8,293 nucleotides of DNA from positions 1 to 8,293 of the forward strand of contig DATMNI010000318.1 in assembly GCA_035570275.1 (NCBI GenBank), in the 5' to 3' direction. The first letter of the stretch is position 1. Every line of letters begins with the position of its first letter. A program made the translations under genes and the position numbers. The notes under the pieces are model-generated. The model was not told where the DNA came from, searched no databases, and saw only the letters and a program-made list of their open reading frames with translations. Origin of the DNA: DATMNI01 sp035570275. Lineage in GTDB: Bacteria > Acidobacteriota > Terriglobia > Bryobacterales > Bryobacteraceae. Shown in pieces: positions 6,386 through 8,293 of the stretch.

Positions 6386-8293
6386 TTACTCTTCGCGCAG
6401 GGCCGTCATGGGGTCCACGCGCGCGGCTCTGCGCGCTGGGCCCAATGAGGCGAGGATTACCGTCGCGGCCAGGATCGCCGGGGCCACCGCCAGCGTCGGC
6501 GCATCCAATGTGGTGACACCGTACAGCATGGTCTTGAGATAGCGGGTCAGCGCCCACGCGCCGCCCAGACCCATGACCACGGCTACCAGCACCAGTGTCA
6601 AGTTCTCGCCAAGGACGTGCCGCATCACGTCTTCCGGCCGGGCGCCCAGCGCGATCCGGATGCCCAGTTCGCGCGTGCGCCGCGTCACCAGGTACGACAT
6701 CACTCCGTAAACACCGGCGGCGGCCAGCAACAGAGCCAGGCCGGCGAAGGCGCCGATCAGCATCAGTTGGAAACGCTGCGAAGCGGTGGCGTCTTCCAGG
6801 CGTTCCTCCATCGTTTTCACGTCGAAGACCGGCTGGTTCCGGTCCTCGGCGTAGACCTGCGCTTCGACGTCCCGTATGGCCGCGCGCGGTTCGCCGGAGG
6901 TCCTTACTACGAGGCCCATGCGAGTCAAGAAGCGGTTCCCACCCTGGCACTCGCAGAAGTACATCACCGGGTCCGGTTCGGCGCCCAAGGCCGATCCGCG
7001 AATGCTTCCCACGATCCCGACGATCCCGCTCGCAAAGCTGGCGTTGCGACCGAACAGGAGTTTCCGGCCCAAAGGATCCTCGCCGGGAAAGTGCTTCCGC
7101 ACAAAGGCGCGATTCACTACCACGGCGTTCGGCGATTGGCTGGTGTCGCGGGAATCGAACGTTCGGCCGCTCTCCACCGCAATCCCGAGGGTGCGGAAGA
7201 AGTCCCGGCCTACCACGGTAGAGTTGGCCAGCGGCATTTGCCCCAGGGGCATACGCGGACGGCCTTCCACTTGAAATCCTCCTCCCGAGAAAGGCCGCTC
7301 GCCGCTCAAGGGCAAGTCCGTGGTGACCGACGCCGCCTTCACCATGGGGCTCTGTTTCACCCGTTCCAGCACATTGTCATAGAACTGCACCTGGCCTTCG
7401 GCCTTGGCGTAACGTGGACCCACCAGGTTGACGCGCAAGGTGAGCAGGCGGGCCGGCTCGAAGCCGAGATCCGTGTGGGCCAGTTTGAGGAAGCTGCGGG
7501 CTAAAAGCCCCGCGCCGATCAACAGGACGAGCGAGACGCCCAGTTCCACCACGACCAGGCCTTGCCGCAAGCGAGCCGCGCGCGGACCGCTGCTCTGCCC
7601 GTGACCACCGGATTTCAGCGCTTCTTGAATATCGACGCGCGCGGCCGAAAGCGCCGGCGCCATGCCGAAGATCAGGCCGGTCGCGAGCGTCAGGCCGAAC
7701 GTGAAGAGCAGAGTTCGCAGATCCATGGAGACCACCGGGTAACGCACCAGAATCGCCGGTTTGGCGACGTTGAACAGCCAGACCGTGAGTGCTGCGAGCC
7801 CGGCCCCGGCCAAACCGCCCGGCAAGGCCAGCAGCAGACTTTCGGTGAGGAATTGCCGGATCACGCGGCCGCGTTCCGAGCCCAGCGCGAGCCGCACGGC
7901 CAACTCGCGATGCCGGGCGCTAGCGCGCGCCAGCAGAAGGTTCGCCAGGTTAACGCAGGCGATCAACAACACCAAGGCGACCGCGCCGGTTAACACCAGC
8001 AGGGCTTGCCGCAAATCGCCGACAAGGCGCTTCTGCAAGGGCACGGCGGTAATCGACATCCCTTTTATGAAACCGGTGGTTTCGAAATCCTTGGGGTACT
8101 CGGCGCGAATCGCCCCGGTCAGCCGCACCATTTCGGATTCGAGTTCGCGTTCGCCTACGCCGGGCTTCACTCTCGCCGCCATTCTCACAATGCGCATGGG
8201 CCGCATGCCCGAACGGGGACGTTCCGAGGATTCGTCCATCGGCATCGGCCTCCAGATCTGCGTCGCCCTGGGAAAGTCGTAGCCCTGCGGCAT
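6386..8293 (-). CDS. ADOP-type (MacB/FtsX-like) ABC permease, C-terminal 635 residues, 5' end outside window
   Basis: A second duplicated orphan permease, open from the right edge to a TAA at 6388-6386. The ATG at 8293-8291 is internal, not a start: the visible residues MPQGYDFPRATQIW align with MPGAFEFPDFADLW of the other permease, at its residue 184, so roughly 180 or more N-terminal residues are missing. In window numbering, membrane segments lie at about 98-120, 147-173, 195-215 and 246-266. The second extracytoplasmic domain covers about 275-500, and the last helices lie at about 508-533, 563-585 and 600-619. Coupling-loop signatures are RHRELAVRLALGS at 127 and RTRELGIRIALGA at 539. The tail, RRAARVDPMTALREE, mirrors the end of the first permease. 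There is no ATP-binding domain. A Cys-Glu-Cys (447-449) occurs in the second extracytoplasmic region and has no counterpart in the other permease. The gene is convergent with the secreted-protein gene, so its promoter lies off-window. Substrate and partner ATPase are unknown. Confidence 0.93.
   Translation of the reverse strand: MPQGYDFPRATQIWRPMPMDESSERPRSGMRPMRIVRMAARVKPGVGERELESEMVRLTGAIRAEYPKDFETTGFIKGMSITAVPLQKRLVGDLRQALLVLTGAVALVLLIACVNLANLLLARASARHRELAVRLALGSERGRVIRQFLTESLLLALPGGLAGAGLAALTVWLFNVAKPAILVRYPVVSMDLRTLLFTFGLTLATGLIFGMAPALSAARVDIQEALKSGGHGQSSGPRAARLRQGLVVVELGVSLVLLIGAGLLARSFLKLAHTDLGFEPARLLTLRVNLVGPRYAKAEGQVQFYDNVLERVKQSPMVKAASVTTDLPLSGERPFSGGGFQVEGRPRMPLGQMPLANSTVVGRDFFRTLGIAVESGRTFDSRDTSQSPNAVVVNRAFVRKHFPGEDPLGRKLLFGRNASFASGIVGIVGSIRGSALGAEPDPVMYFCECQGGNRFLTRMGLVVRTSGEPRAAIRDVEAQVYAEDRNQPVFDVKTMEERLEDATASQRFQLMLIGAFAGLALLLAAAGVYGVMSYLVTRRTRELGIRIALGARPEDVMRHVLGENLTLVLVAVVMGLGGAWALTRYLKTMLYGVTTLDAPTLAVAPAILAATVILASLGPARRAARVDPMTALREE

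Noticed and set aside
6214..6516. Small plus-strand frame crossing the intact repeat, with similar frames on the minus strand
   Set aside because: The peptide is repeat-derived (WGRLLTCGG, NNPPQVNNLPH), and the frame then runs antisense through the end of the permease gene.
8291..8293. ATG at the right edge as the start of the second permease
   Set aside because: Alignment with the complete permease places this methionine deep inside the first extracytoplasmic domain, so the gene continues beyond the window.

Overview
This 8.3-kb, GC-rich window most likely comes from the chromosome of an Acidobacteriota bacterium, probably a Solibacter/Bryobacterales relative. Two large proteins have the architecture of ADOP permeases (acidobacterial duplicated orphan permeases), a paralogous family known mainly from that phylum. 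The intergenic gaps also carry a composite palindromic repeat of a kind I associate, from memory, with such genomes. The taxonomic call is an inference; no rRNA or other marker is present.

Layout. (1) Positions 1-2502, minus strand: the first 834 residues of cobalamin-dependent methionine synthase (metH), uninterrupted; the C-terminus lies beyond the left edge. (2) Positions 2503-2809: a divergent intergenic region holding a degraded copy of the repeat (2548-2712) and a terminator-like hairpin with a T-rich tail (2743-2772). (3) Positions 2810-5212, plus strand: a complete 800-residue ADOP/MacB-FtsX-type permease with a GTG start. (4) Positions 5283-6197, plus strand: a small secreted protein of unknown function, with two putative domains joined by an Arg/Asp/Pro/Gly linker that contains a tandem repeat. 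(5) Positions 6198-6385: a convergent intergenic region almost filled by an intact 144-bp copy of the repeat (6224-6367), which has 42-bp inverted arms each made of two hairpins. (6) Positions 6386-8293, minus strand: the C-terminal 635 residues of a second ADOP permease, whose N-terminus lies beyond the right edge.

How the genes relate. MetH is a core one-carbon/methionine enzyme and has no evident functional link to its neighbours. The first ADOP and the secreted protein are on the same strand, 70 bp apart, and may be co-transcribed. Both permeases lack an ATPase domain, and no ATPase gene lies in the window, as is usual for ADOPs. I see no phage, CRISPR, tRNA, rRNA or transposase gene. The most unusual content is the repeat family, including a paired base change between the two copies that preserves a hairpin, and the uncharacterised secreted protein.
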